From assembly GCA_951640165.1 (NCBI GenBank), contig OX621266.1, positions 1,054,001-1,118,000 on the forward strand: a stretch of DNA of 64,000 nt. The letters are read 5' to 3'. The translations under genes were made by a program, and so were the position numbers. The notes beneath the pieces are model-generated. The model saw nothing but the letters and a program-made list of their open reading frames with translations, was not told where the DNA came from and searched no databases. Each line of letters begins with the position of its first letter. Positions within the stretch are counted from its first letter, which is position 1. This document shows, piece after piece, positions 55,720 through 64,000 of the stretch. Source of the DNA: Pseudoips prasinana (lineage: Eukaryota; Arthropoda; Insecta; Lepidoptera; Nolidae).

Positions 55720-55916
55720 TGAAAGACTAGTGGACTGTAATACTAGTTTATGCAGTACAACATAATATAATTAAACATGGACTATGTATAATATAATGAG
55801 TAACGCGCGTGTCGTCGGTGCGGTTCGTCCGCCGAGAGTGCCGTTAGACCGGACGAGAACCCGCGCCCGCGCGCCACAATCGATGCCAGCCGACGAGTGC
55901 CGATGATGCACGAACA
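55720..55916 (-). repeat. BEL/Pao 3' LTR
   Basis: Direct repeat of 60,554-60,750 with about 1% difference. It is preceded, in minus sense, by a polypurine tract. No clear target-site duplication is visible at the outer flanks (TAAAA against GGCTA). Confidence 0.88.
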
Positions 55917-55928
55917 TCCTCCCCGCCT
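55917..55928 (-). promoter_or_regulatory. Polypurine tract of the BEL/Pao element
   Basis: The minus strand has AGGCGGGGAGGA directly before the 3' LTR: the place and composition of the plus-strand primer. Confidence 0.6.
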
Positions 55929-57862
55929 GGAAGCATTCAAAACAAGGGAAGTGGGCACACGTGGTAGGCCCGCAGCAGTGTCCCCTTCTTTGTCTTTAGC
56001 TTCACGAAGCGCGTAGCTCCGTCGCTCCCAGGGAAGACCTCGGTCACTCGTCCCAGTGGCGACACCAGTTGCAATTGTCCCCACTCAATGAAGAGGTCCA
56101 GTATGCCAACAGACAGCTGCCCTGTAGAAGCGGCTCATTTCGTCTAACTGTAGCAAAGAAACATACTCTAAATAGAATGTCTGTCAAAAGCGCTGTCAGG
56201 CATGTTCTTATCTATCGTAGTGCTCCAGCCGCTCGATGATTACGTCAGCCACCTATGGATGCAGAACAGACGTGAGTGGCCTGTCAATTATGAAGTGAGA
56301 AGGAGTTAGGGCAGTTAAATCTAAAGGATCAACGGAAAGATGAGTGAGAGGACAGGAATGAAGTACAGCCTCTATTTGAAACAAACAGTTGACCATTCCG
56401 TCAAACGTAAAATGCGTTGTATAATGTGTTGTACCAAGAAGGGTTGAGTGAACGAAAGCTTCCGCAATACCATTGAAATGGGGTAAGTAAGGAGGCGCGA
56501 CAATAAATCCGATGCCTAGTTGACCTCAGAATCATAGTATTTGCTGGAAAAATTAAATTATTGCATGTATCAAATTAGTGCCGTTATCAGACAACATAAA
56601 TTTAGGCTTGCTACGACGCTCAAGTTAAGGCAGCCAAGTAAGCTTCTTTTATTAGATCTGTAACAAGCTCGACATGAACGGCCTTGACGGTAAGGCAAAC
56701 AAACATTCACAGGTAGGCCTTTATAAGCTTATACCCCCTCCCCTTGCGAACAGCTAACAATACTGGCCTGGCATAAGCTACGCTGCAATAAAATTTTAAA
56801 TGAATCCTTGAGGTGGGCAATTGACTCATGGACTAAATAGCTTGACTTATTTTTGAAACATACAACTTTTTATTATTATTTTAGCCAAGTCTCTGCCACC
56901 ACGAGGCCAATACAATTGATAATATATAATAATATGCAAGTGATTAATGTAATAAATTAAAATCTGAAAATGAATTTATTAATGAAATTATGAAATGACT
57001 GATTATTTGATTGATTAAATAAAATTAAGTTATTATCTATGCCATGAGATATACAGTTTCTGGTAGATCCTGTCTCACGCTTTTATTGGGCGAATTGGCC
57101 TGTACATTTCATCTTTTGACAAAAAATGAGAACCTGACCACCACACAGAACACTCGCTGATAAGGTCAGCCTTCAGCCCCCGAGAAACAAGATCTGCCGG
57201 ATTACCCTAAGACGGCACGTAGGTCCACGCATACACAGTCTTGTACCTAATAAAGCCCCGCTTTTTTCCAGAGGCCGTATATTAGGCAACAGTATTAGGA
57301 CAAATTACCTATTCTTACAAGGTAACTCAGGATAAGTTCAAATAATAAACTAGAGAAAATAGCGATGTGAAGGTACTAAAGTATAGCCCTAAATATATTT
57401 TTTTAAATATTACCAGAAAAAAAACATATTTATTCTGACGAAAACACGTAACTAAGTTTAAAATGGTCATTCTGGACAGTTGTACCCACCACCTGAATGT
57501 CGTTGAACGAAAATTCAGAAGGGGTTGCAGCTAAGGCATCGAAGACTGCCCGGAATTTAGTCTACACCGTGATGCGGTATGAAATTCAGTGGTACCACCT
57601 GAATAAGGTCTCCTTGAAGAGTGATGCTCTGTCATATATCTCAGACGCTCTTAATCCTGCATGAAAGCAATATGTCTCTCTTTGAAGACAGGATCGATGT
57701 GGAACCGACGCTCTAAAGGCACAGAAGGACATTTAACCATTTCATATGTCTCGCCTAACACACTTGGATCCACTTTCAGAAGCATGGTGACCACAAATCG
57801 CCCTAAATCATCACGGTTTGTATTAAAACTAAAACTTTATTTACAAGCCCGTTCCTAGTAAG
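55929..57862 (-). pseudogene. BEL/Pao pol remnant (RT start, RNase H end, integrase)
   Basis: On the minus strand: NRDDLGRFVVTMLLK, LERRFHIDPVFKERYIAFM (57,800-57,660) and FNDIQVVG (57,490) from RT; then, after a large deletion, NPADLVSRGLK and CSVWWSG (about 57,200) from the end of RNase H. Next are integrase blocks: VKAVHVELVTDLIKEAYLA (56,690-56,640), FMLSDNGTNL (about 56,590), PHFNGIAEAFVHS (about 56,470) and GVATGTSDRG..., ending in LREAKDKEG. The RT catalytic YxDD part is not found. Multiple stops and frameshifts occur. It needs enzymes supplied by another copy. Confidence 0.75.
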
Positions 57863-59851
57863 CTAATAACTGTTTTGGAGGAAGAGAATCAAAGTCCCAA
57901 AAATATTTAATTTATCAAGGTCACTTAATGATAGGTGACATAAATGTGATTGTACGTTCATAGATGAATTTAATGGAATGCCCACAGAACCTGATACTAT
58001 CCATCCGAACTTGGTATCCCGTAGCGTGGGCAGGTTTTTGCCTAGGTTGATAGAAGCATTACCTAGAACATTCCAAAATACCTCTGCCCCTACAAGGATG
58101 TCAACTGACGACGGAACGTTAAACGACGGGTCCGCTAGCTGAATATTTGACGGAATCGGTAATGAACATTTGTTAATAAAAACAGACGGTAGTGTTTTTG
58201 TGATCGCAGGTAACACAAAACAATCAATATGTATTTTATGATTACCTCTGTAAGATTCAATATTCAAGCTACAAGACTGTGTACTAGTGGTAGTTTGACT
58301 GTTAATACCTGTTACGGTGGAACTCGCGTTACGTCGAGGCAATCCTAGCTTATCACTTAGTTTCTTAGTAATAAAGTTGGCTGTGCTACCGTTATCAAGC
58401 AGGATTCTTGCGTCCACCTTGTTGCCTCGGCTGTCCAGGACTTTCACCCACGCTGTGGAAAGTAAAACATATGGAGCAGTAGTATGGTGCATAGAAGTAT
58501 CACTGGTCAATGAAACATGTTCTGTATTGCTAGAAGGTAAAGAGGCAATTCCAGAAATGTCAGTGGATAAGACAACACTACTGGGCATAGGATCTTGGAA
58601 CTTGGTAGGTTTGGGTTCCTCAACATGTAAAAGAGTATTATGTCTACCGTTGCAATATTTACAGCGCGACAATCTACATCGCTTTGTTAAATGGCCAGGA
58701 CGTAAACAATTAAAGCAAAGTTTAAATTCTTTTATTTTATAAATGCGAGTTTCAACCGGTAAGCTACGAAATTCATCACAATTAAATAAAAAATGATTTT
58801 TTGTACACAATTGACACGTGACAGGGCCATATTGTTTTTTAGTTCGATTTAAATTATCGCTTTGACTATTGGTAACTACATACGATTTAGGTTTAGTATC
58901 TACTACTACAATGTTATTTCTATTCGACTCTCTAGTATGTTCCAATGTTTCTAATAAATCAGCCTTATTATTTATGAATAAACAAAATTCTAACAATGTG
59001 GGTGACTTGGGTAAGGTGTTACGATGCTCTTCCCATTCTCTAATAGTTACTAAATCTAATTTACTGGACATCATATACACAATCAATGTATCCCAATTTT
59101 CCGTGGGCTCATTTAATGTTTTTAAGGCTCTTATGTTTTTGTTAATGACGTCAACTAAACGACGTAACGAGTAACAAGACTCTTTATCAATGCCTTCAAC
59201 ACTAAATAAAGCCTGTACGTGATTATGAACCAAAAGTCTACTATTATTGTAACGATCACATAACAAGTTCCACGCTATTTGGTAATGTTCGCCTTTAAAA
59301 TCAATGTATTTTATTACTTCCAGTGCCCCACCCTTAAGGGAAGCACGTAAGTAGTGGAACTTGGTAATATCATCAATACAACCAACATTATGTATTAGGG
59401 ACAAATACGTGTCTCTAAACTCAAGCCAGTACTGATAACCACCATCGAAAGTAGGCAAATTAATTTTGGGTAAGCGTATAAAGTTACGTTGCAACGATTC
59501 ACCTGATTGTTTGACTGCCGAGCCCGCTACAGACCCAACATCACCGGCAGCGCCGGCACTGGCCAGCAACCAGCGCGCTTTTGCAGCTAATGCGTGGAAC
59601 CGGTCCTCGAAACTGGCTCGCTCCGCACACGCCTCGTCGGTATTGTCTGACTGCACCTCAATTTGCAACTGTAAATTATCAAATTCATCGTATACGGCAT
59701 CAAATTTACTCAAACGACCCTCCAATTCAATGCGTTGCAGATCGGAAATAGTGTCACAGCTGACAAGAATAGTTATGTAATTGCCAAAATTTGTTAACTT
59801 GGCTTTCATAGCACTGCGCTTCCTAACTAATAATTCTATTTCTTTGGACAT
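57863..59851 (-). CDS. BEL/Pao gag-protease, open but frameshifted at the pol side
   Basis: The probable start is MSKEIELLVRKRSAMK (ATG at 59,851); an upstream in-frame start at 59,896 is possible. Gag has FIRLPKINLPTFDGGY and FRDTYLSLIH, then CCHC-type zinc binding (CQLCTKNHFLFNC, CFNCLRPGHLTKRC, CKYCNGRHNTLLH). The protease carries ARILLDNGSTANFI, with LDNGS (DNG in place of DSG/DTG), and VDILVGAEVFW. The frame ends LNIFGTLILFL; the alternative frame gives KFWDFDSLPP, so a shift lies near 57,905. Gag forms the particle; the protease matures it. Confidence 0.85.
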   Translation of the reverse strand: MSKEIELLVRKRSAMKAKLTNFGNYITILVSCDTISDLQRIELEGRLSKFDAVYDEFDNLQLQIEVQSDNTDEACAERASFEDRFHALAAKARWLLASAGAAGDVGSVAGSAVKQSGESLQRNFIRLPKINLPTFDGGYQYWLEFRDTYLSLIHNVGCIDDITKFHYLRASLKGGALEVIKYIDFKGEHYQIAWNLLCDRYNNSRLLVHNHVQALFSVEGIDKESCYSLRRLVDVINKNIRALKTLNEPTENWDTLIVYMMSSKLDLVTIREWEEHRNTLPKSPTLLEFCLFINNKADLLETLEHTRESNRNNIVVVDTKPKSYVVTNSQSDNLNRTKKQYGPVTCQLCTKNHFLFNCDEFRSLPVETRIYKIKEFKLCFNCLRPGHLTKRCRLSRCKYCNGRHNTLLHVEEPKPTKFQDPMPSSVVLSTDISGIASLPSSNTEHVSLTSDTSMHHTTAPYVLLSTAWVKVLDSRGNKVDARILLDNGSTANFITKKLSDKLGLPRRNASSTVTGINSQTTTSTQSCSLNIESYRGNHKIHIDCFVLPAITKTLPSVFINKCSLPIPSNIQLADPSFNVPSSVDILVGAEVFWNVLGNASINLGKNLPTLRDTKFGWIVSGSVGIPLNSSMNVQSHLCHLSLSDLDKLNIFGTLILFLQNSY

Positions 59852-59896
59852 TGTGACACCAAGCACGTGAAAAGATAAGCAGTGAATATAGGCCAA

Positions 59897-60530
59897 GAAA
59901 AAATAATATTTTTACTAATGAGGCAATAAAACTACACAAAAGAATAATTATTGAATAGGCTCGTGACCTTGAAACCCGGTCAACGGACTCGACGCGACGC
60001 GCCGGCCACACTTAGCTTGCGAGTGCACACAGCTAATTTTACCGTTATGTTACAGAACGGTTGGTGATAAGTCGTGCATTAAGCGCAATAACAATGTATA
60101 GATAATATGATATTAGCGAAATGGAACTGTTGACTCAAATTTAAAGAGGTGAAATGGAAAGATATAAGTAATAGAATTATAAACACTTTATCCGTTAAAA
60201 ACTGTTTGGACTGGAGATAGTAAGGAAATAATTGGAACAGACTCACAAAACGCCTATATCCTTATCCACAAGACGAACTGATTACTCCCTCGAGGCGATG
60301 ACTTGGCGGAATTCGACCAGCTTGATCGATTTAAAGACCAACGTCGTACTCGAAGACCTCAGGGAAAGGCACGTAGTTGTCTTCTTTTTCTTATAACGGC
60401 GACTCCGACGAAAACCGTTGCGAAGGTGACTCGGCGTTTTCAAACTCGAACCACGAGTCCAAAGTTCTTCATTACGTTCGTACTGCCAACTGCCGACGAT
60501 CTTGGACCCCCAAAAACGCGACTTAAGAGG
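59897..60530 (-). other. BEL/Pao 5' leader
   Basis: About 630 bp between the PBS and gag, without a supportable ORF. It carries packaging and leader signals in this family; none is identifiable by eye. Confidence 0.55.
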
Positions 60531-60543
60531 CTCGATGTGACCA
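60531..60543 (-). promoter_or_regulatory. Candidate primer-binding site of the BEL/Pao element
   Basis: The minus strand has TGGTCACATCGAG, ten bases from the end of the 5' LTR. TGG at the start is typical of a site complementary to a tRNA 3' end. The cognate tRNA was not identified. Confidence 0.4.
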
Positions 60544-60553
60544 AAATGTAAAA

Positions 60554-60750
60554 TGAAAGACTAGTGGACTGTAATACTAGTTTATGCAGTACAACATAAT
60601 ATAATTAAACATGGACTATATATAAAATAATGAGTAACGCGCGTGTCGTCGGTGCGGTTCGTCCGCCGAGAGTGCCGTTAGACCGGACGAGAACCCGCGC
60701 CCGCGCGCCACAATCGATGCCAGCCGACGAGTGCCGATGATGCACGAACA
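60554..60750 (-). repeat. BEL/Pao 5' LTR
   Basis: On the minus strand it runs from TGTTCGTGCATCATC to GACTAGTCTTTCA. It is joined to the CR1-like RT at 60,751 in a way that extends the RT frame by chance. Confidence 0.88.
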
Positions 60751-61546
60751 GGCTACATGTCTTAAATTTTTAAAAACGTAGATAACTTTCCGAAGGCGTG
60801 TGACTAACATCTTTATGTGTTCTTTAAAAGTGAGGTGTTGGTCAATAACAACACCAAGGTATTTGACCTCATCAGTTCTTTCAAGAATCGGGCAAGAGCA
60901 TTGGTCAAGTCCCATACTACAGCAATGAGCCAGAATAGTCAATAAGCTAGGAGGAAGTTGATTAGACCTATGTGCAAAGGTGATATATTTAGTTTTGTCG
61001 ACATTGAGAGATAGCATGTTGTCCCGAAGCCACACACAAACTCGAGCCATGCTTACTCTTGCATTTTGAAACACCTCTTCCCATGTAGTTCCACTAAAGA
61101 ACAGAGCTGTATCGTCCGCAAAAGCAACTATTTTCCCTTTAAAATCTTGAAGTTTATATAGATCGTTTATATATATTAAGAATAAAGTAGGCCAGAGGAT
61201 GCTGCCCTGGGGAACACCAAATTTAATAAAAAGCTCGTCACTTGTCTTATTTTCTATCCTAACCCTTTGTTTTCTGTCCGTTAGATAGTCTTCAAGTAGT
61301 TTTAAGGGTACTCCTCTTATACCTATTCTATAAAGTTTGTTCACGAGATGAGGGATATAAACCGTGTCAAATGCCTTGGCCAAGTCTAGGAATATGGATA
61401 AACATTTTTTCTTCTCATCCATATTTGTTATAACAGCATTTAAGAGCTCATGAACTGCTTGATTCGTGGATTTTCCACGTCTGAAGCCAAATTGGACGCA
61501 TGAAAGTTAGTTATTGGATTCAAGGTAATCTACTATTCTATTATTA
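60751..61546 (-). pseudogene. CR1-like RT, first half (YADD part), split by BEL/Pao
   Basis: Minus-strand blocks: FGFRRGKSTNQAVHE (about 61,480), SIFLDLAKAFDTV, IKFGVPQGSILWPTLFLIYIND, VAFADDTALFF (FADD about 61,115) and VKYLGVVIDQHLTF, ending KNLRHVA at 60,751. A frame break separates the first block from 61,422. The open frame runs on into the LTR and ends there by chance. The continuation is MVYYALCQS at 55,719. G is W in GSILWPT. Confidence 0.85.
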
Positions 61547-62848
61547 ATGCAGATGATTTGTGTCTGTACATAATTGATCCATCTATTACCACGGCTACGG
61601 AATCCATGCAGGTATCCCTCAACTCTCTAAATTGCTGGCTTTTCAGACATGGCCTTCAATTATCGGCCCCTAAACGCTCTGTTGTGGTTTTCTCCAGAAA
61701 AAGGATAATCCCTAGGGTACACCTTGTGATTGAAGGATCTCCCATTAAGGTCGAGGAAAAAGCGAAATTCCTTGGTGTTATTCTAGATTCGAAATTATAT
61801 GGTGCACAACATTGTAACTTCATTTCCTCAAAATGCGAGAAAACCGTCAATATGCTAAGGGCCCTTGCGGGCGTGTGGTGGGGTGCACATCCATTTACCC
61901 TGAAATTAATATATAACGCAACTATCCGAAGTTTGCTGGCTTATGGTTCTTTTCTTCTTGAACCATGCAGCAAAGTTGCTTTGGCTAAATTAGATTCGAT
62001 CCAGTACAAGTCACTGAGAATTGTATTAGGCTGCATGAGGTCTACCCCTACAAATGCCCTACAGGTAGAAGCTTATACTTCGCCGACAGTACCTCTCCGA
62101 TAGATTCGTTTATAAATCATACTTTTTGAAAAACCATATATTACTAACTAAATTAGCCCAACTGGATAATTTGTGTAGAGGAAGCGACCCCTGATCCTTA
62201 ATTCATATAGAAAAATTAAAAGGCTGGAAGAAAGTGCTCCTATTCTCCAATATAATTCCTTTCCTTTGTACAGTTATTTATTTGAAATAATAATTTTTTG
62301 TCCAAATTATATCCCCCACATTAATCTTAGTAAAGATTCAATTGAGGCCAATTCTGTTTTCAGTTCAATAATTTATGGTAAGTGGAAAGATTGCCATAAG
62401 TTTTTTACAGACGCTTCAAAATTATCTCCTGATAGTAAAACTGGTATCTCGGTTTTTTATATGAACTCCAACATTACTCTCTAATTCCAATGTTCGCCAG
62501 AGGCGTCTGTCTTCACCGGAGAGTGCATTGGTATTATTGAGGCATGCCAGTTTATTCTATCACATAATGTGATCACTAAGGCTGTAGTTTTTTCAGATTC
62601 TAAAAGTGCCCTACAAGCTATAGTTAAAAACCCTTTCAAGGACAACCTACGGAGTCTTATTATCTCTGAAATTAGACAATGTCTATATTTTTGTTTCTTA
62701 AAAAAGATTGAGGTGCTATTAGTATGGATTCCAGCACATGTGGGTTTCAGTGGGAATGAATGTGCTGATTCAGCAGCTAAAGAAGCGGTGTGTAGTAACA
62801 TAGCTGATAGGAAATACTTTTCAATACACATATATGACTTACTTTAAA
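61547..62848 (+). pseudogene. I-type ORF2, second part: RT end and RNase H
   Basis: Resuming at ADDLCLYIIDPSI, it has LQLSAPKRSVVVFSRK, KFLGVILDSKL, TIRSLLAYGSF and LAKLDSIQYKSLRIVLG (open to 62,103). Then stops follow, then RNase H blocks: FFTDASKL (62,403), TGECIGIIEA, VVFSDSKSALQAI (62,585) and WIPAHVGFSGNECADSAAKEA (62,727). The D-E-D residues are visible; frames change between them. RNase H is the mark of the I group. No 3' UTR is seen; the next element begins at about 62,849. Confidence 0.85.
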
Positions 62849-63944
62849 AAATTGCGATACAAACAGTGAGAACTATTGCGATCTTGTGACACAAGCTTCA
62901 GTTTATTTGTCAAAGATTAACGAGTTAGTCAGTGATTCCAACTCGGGTATGAATATAGCGAATAAGTTATCGGTGATGGATTGTACGCAGCGCCTTACAA
63001 GTATTATCTCATTACTTGCGCTTAAATCTTCATGTAATGAAACGAACGCAGAACGACAGTTAGACCTTTGCGTAAATAAAAAAAAAATTTGAGACTCCTA
63101 CGTACGCGGAACAATTAAAACTGCGTTTACCAAAAAAAACCACCGCCCCCATAGTACAAACGCGAAAACCGGTTCCCTCAATTATCGCATATCCCACCGC
63201 TAAGCGATCGGCGGAGTACGCGACTTCGTCGGCGACTAAGGAAGCGCTTATGAAGGCCATAAAACCCGCGGACGACGGTTTTCAAATAGTAGGCGTTAAA
63301 AAAACTTCCAATTCTGGCGTTGTACTTCGAGTGGCAAATGAAAGCCAACTTAATAAAATACGATCTGTCGAGGCCATTCGTTCGGCGGGCTTAAAACTTC
63401 AAACTCCCTCCGGGCGACGACCGCGAATACTTATTAAAGATGTACCATCATCAATGGACGACCAGGTCTTCTTAACGGCTTTATATAGGCAAAATATCAA
63501 AGATGAGAAAAATATTAAGGTCAGCGAAGACGATTTTACATCTAAGACAAAATTGTGCGAAAGCGTAACGTAGCTAATGGGCGCAAGTGGGTGGGAATTG
63601 AGCTCGAACCGGAAATACGAAAACATTTAGTCAACACTAAAGAAAAACTTTTCATCGACTGGGCTAGATGCCGCTTCATTGATGATTTAGAGGTAGTTCG
63701 GTGTTTAAACTGCCAGCAATATGGGCATGTTTTCAAGTACTGCAATAATAAATCACCTACCTGTGCCTTATGCGCAGAAGCACATCCAACAAAATCCTGT
63801 AGTCATCATGATGACCCAGAATTTAAACCAGTTTGTGCATCGTGTAAAGCATATAAAAAACCTCATGACCACAAATGCGGCTCGGAAAACTGCCCCACAT
63901 TTAAGCATAAACTTGAGCAGTTAGTCCTAAATACCAAATATTAA
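62849..63944 (+). pseudogene. R1/LOA-type LINE ORF1 with zinc knuckles, two frameshifts
   Basis: Frame pieces: ENYCDLVTQASVYLSKINEL to LCVNKKK; a shift in the A10 run (63,078-63,087); PTYAEQLKLRLPKK to TSKTKLCES; a second shift near 63,550; then GRKWVGIELEPEIRKHL to LNTKY. The last piece has CLNCQQYGHVFKYC, CALCAEAHPTKSC and CASCKAYKKPHDHKC knuckles. The RVANESQLNKI and RILIKDVPSSMDD parts give an RRM-like layout. The start is joined to I-type RNase H, with no clean 5' UTR. Clade (R1 or LOA) is uncertain. Confidence 0.8.
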
Positions 63945-63945
63945 T

Positions 63946-64000
63946 ATGGCTAACTTAAAAATAGGGCAGCTAAACCTTCACAATGATAGGGTTGCGACAT
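63946..64000 (+). CDS. Start of ORF2 of the R1/LOA-type element (runs off window)
   Basis: The ATG follows the ORF1 stop by one base and encodes MANLKIGQLNLHNDRVAT. QLNLHN is the first endonuclease motif of an APE-type LINE. The remaining ORF is beyond the window, so nothing more can be said. Confidence 0.7.
   Translation, partial: MANLKIGQLNLHNDRVAT

Larger units (their letters stand above)
55720..60750 (-). mobile_element. BEL/Pao LTR retrotransposon, 5,031 bp, with matched LTRs
   Basis: Two direct 197-bp LTRs (60,554-60,750 as 5', 55,720-55,916 as 3') flank a minus-strand gag-protease ORF and a decayed pol. The LTRs end TG/CA. Only two differences were seen between them (in ACTATGTATAATATAATG against ACTATATATAAAATAATG). 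PBS-like and polypurine sequences sit in the right places. Family: BEL/Pao, from gag, protease and pol motifs. Confidence 0.88.
54734..61546 (-). mobile_element. Antisense CR1-like element inserted in the I-type RT active site
   Basis: The host sequence ATGCAGATAAT at 54,723-54,733 and ATGCAGATGAT at 61,547-61,557 is a TSD with one mismatch and encodes part of YADD. Between them lies a minus-strand CR1-like RT (61,546 to 60,751, then 55,719 to 55,225), 3' UTR and (TTA)n tail at 54,734-54,752. It is 5'-truncated within the RT. Confidence 0.85.

Noticed and set aside
55782..56084. 100-residue minus-strand ORF across the 3' LTR
   Set aside because: It is an off-frame reading of the integrase C-terminus plus LTR; the proper frame gives the pol C-terminus.
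57661..57858. Plus-strand 65-residue ORF
   Set aside because: The minus strand here encodes BEL/Pao RT blocks; the plus frame is a shadow.
60616..60750. C-terminal extension (SCIIGTRRLAS...) of the minus-strand RT ORF
   Set aside because: It is the BEL/Pao LTR read in frame by chance; the same peptide appears at 55,782-55,916 in the other LTR.

Overview
This window is AT-rich eukaryotic DNA, most likely from a moth or butterfly. No host gene is recognisable. Almost all coding potential belongs to retrotransposons: RTE, CR1/Jockey-type, R1-type and I-type non-LTR elements, a dismembered Ty3/gypsy-like element and a BEL/Pao element. The lepidopteran call is an inference. It rests on the mix of families and on several ORF1 proteins ending in a domain that resembles the baculovirus-FP-like fold common in lepidopteran LINE ORF1s.

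Layout. 1-4.0 kb: two RTE copies in tail-to-tail orientation. 4.1-5.4 kb: interspersed-repeat remnants and a 15-bp-stem hairpin. 5.4-8.0 kb: an antisense CR1/Jockey-type element with an internal deletion. 8.0-10.5 kb: nothing clearly coding. 10.5-19.4 kb: three direct tandem copies of a roughly 2.93-kb composite unit, in which a gypsy-like integrase region is split by a CR1-like reverse-transcriptase (RT) fragment. The third copy carries an extra fold-back. 19.4-21.6 kb: a gypsy LTR split by a Jockey-like fragment, followed by degraded gag, protease and RNase H. 21.6-26.3 kb: an inverted copy of the composite unit, itself split by a CR1-like insertion. 26.5-32.5 kb: a near full-length R1-type element with a poly(A) tail and a 16-bp target-site duplication (TSD), disrupted by two nonsense codons. 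34.6-36.0 kb: a second R1-type copy truncated at both ends but with its own TSD and poly(A). 36.0-40.2 kb: a CR1-like element with both ORFs open.

40.8-50.5 kb: an antisense CR1-like element whose 5' half is part of a 2,964-bp-armed near-perfect inverted repeat centred near 46,605. The arms also carry a tRNA-derived SINE, a 25-bp tandem repeat and gypsy LTR sequence. A further LTR and a separate 114-bp-stem hairpin follow. 51.3-62.85 kb: a three-level nest. An I-type element (ORF1 intact, ORF2 decayed, RNase H at the end) is split at its RT active-site codons by an antisense CR1-like element, which is itself split by a 5.03-kb BEL/Pao element with two nearly identical LTRs. 62.85-64 kb: a frameshifted R1/LOA-type ORF1 and the first codons of its ORF2, running off the window.

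The elements do not form a pathway. They are successive layers of insertion, truncation and fold-back duplication, as expected in heterochromatin or a TE graveyard. The open ORFs at 36,002-39,999 and the recently inserted BEL element are the youngest-looking parts. The tandem composite units and large inverted repeats are the most unusual structures, and should be separated from assembly artefact before interpretation.
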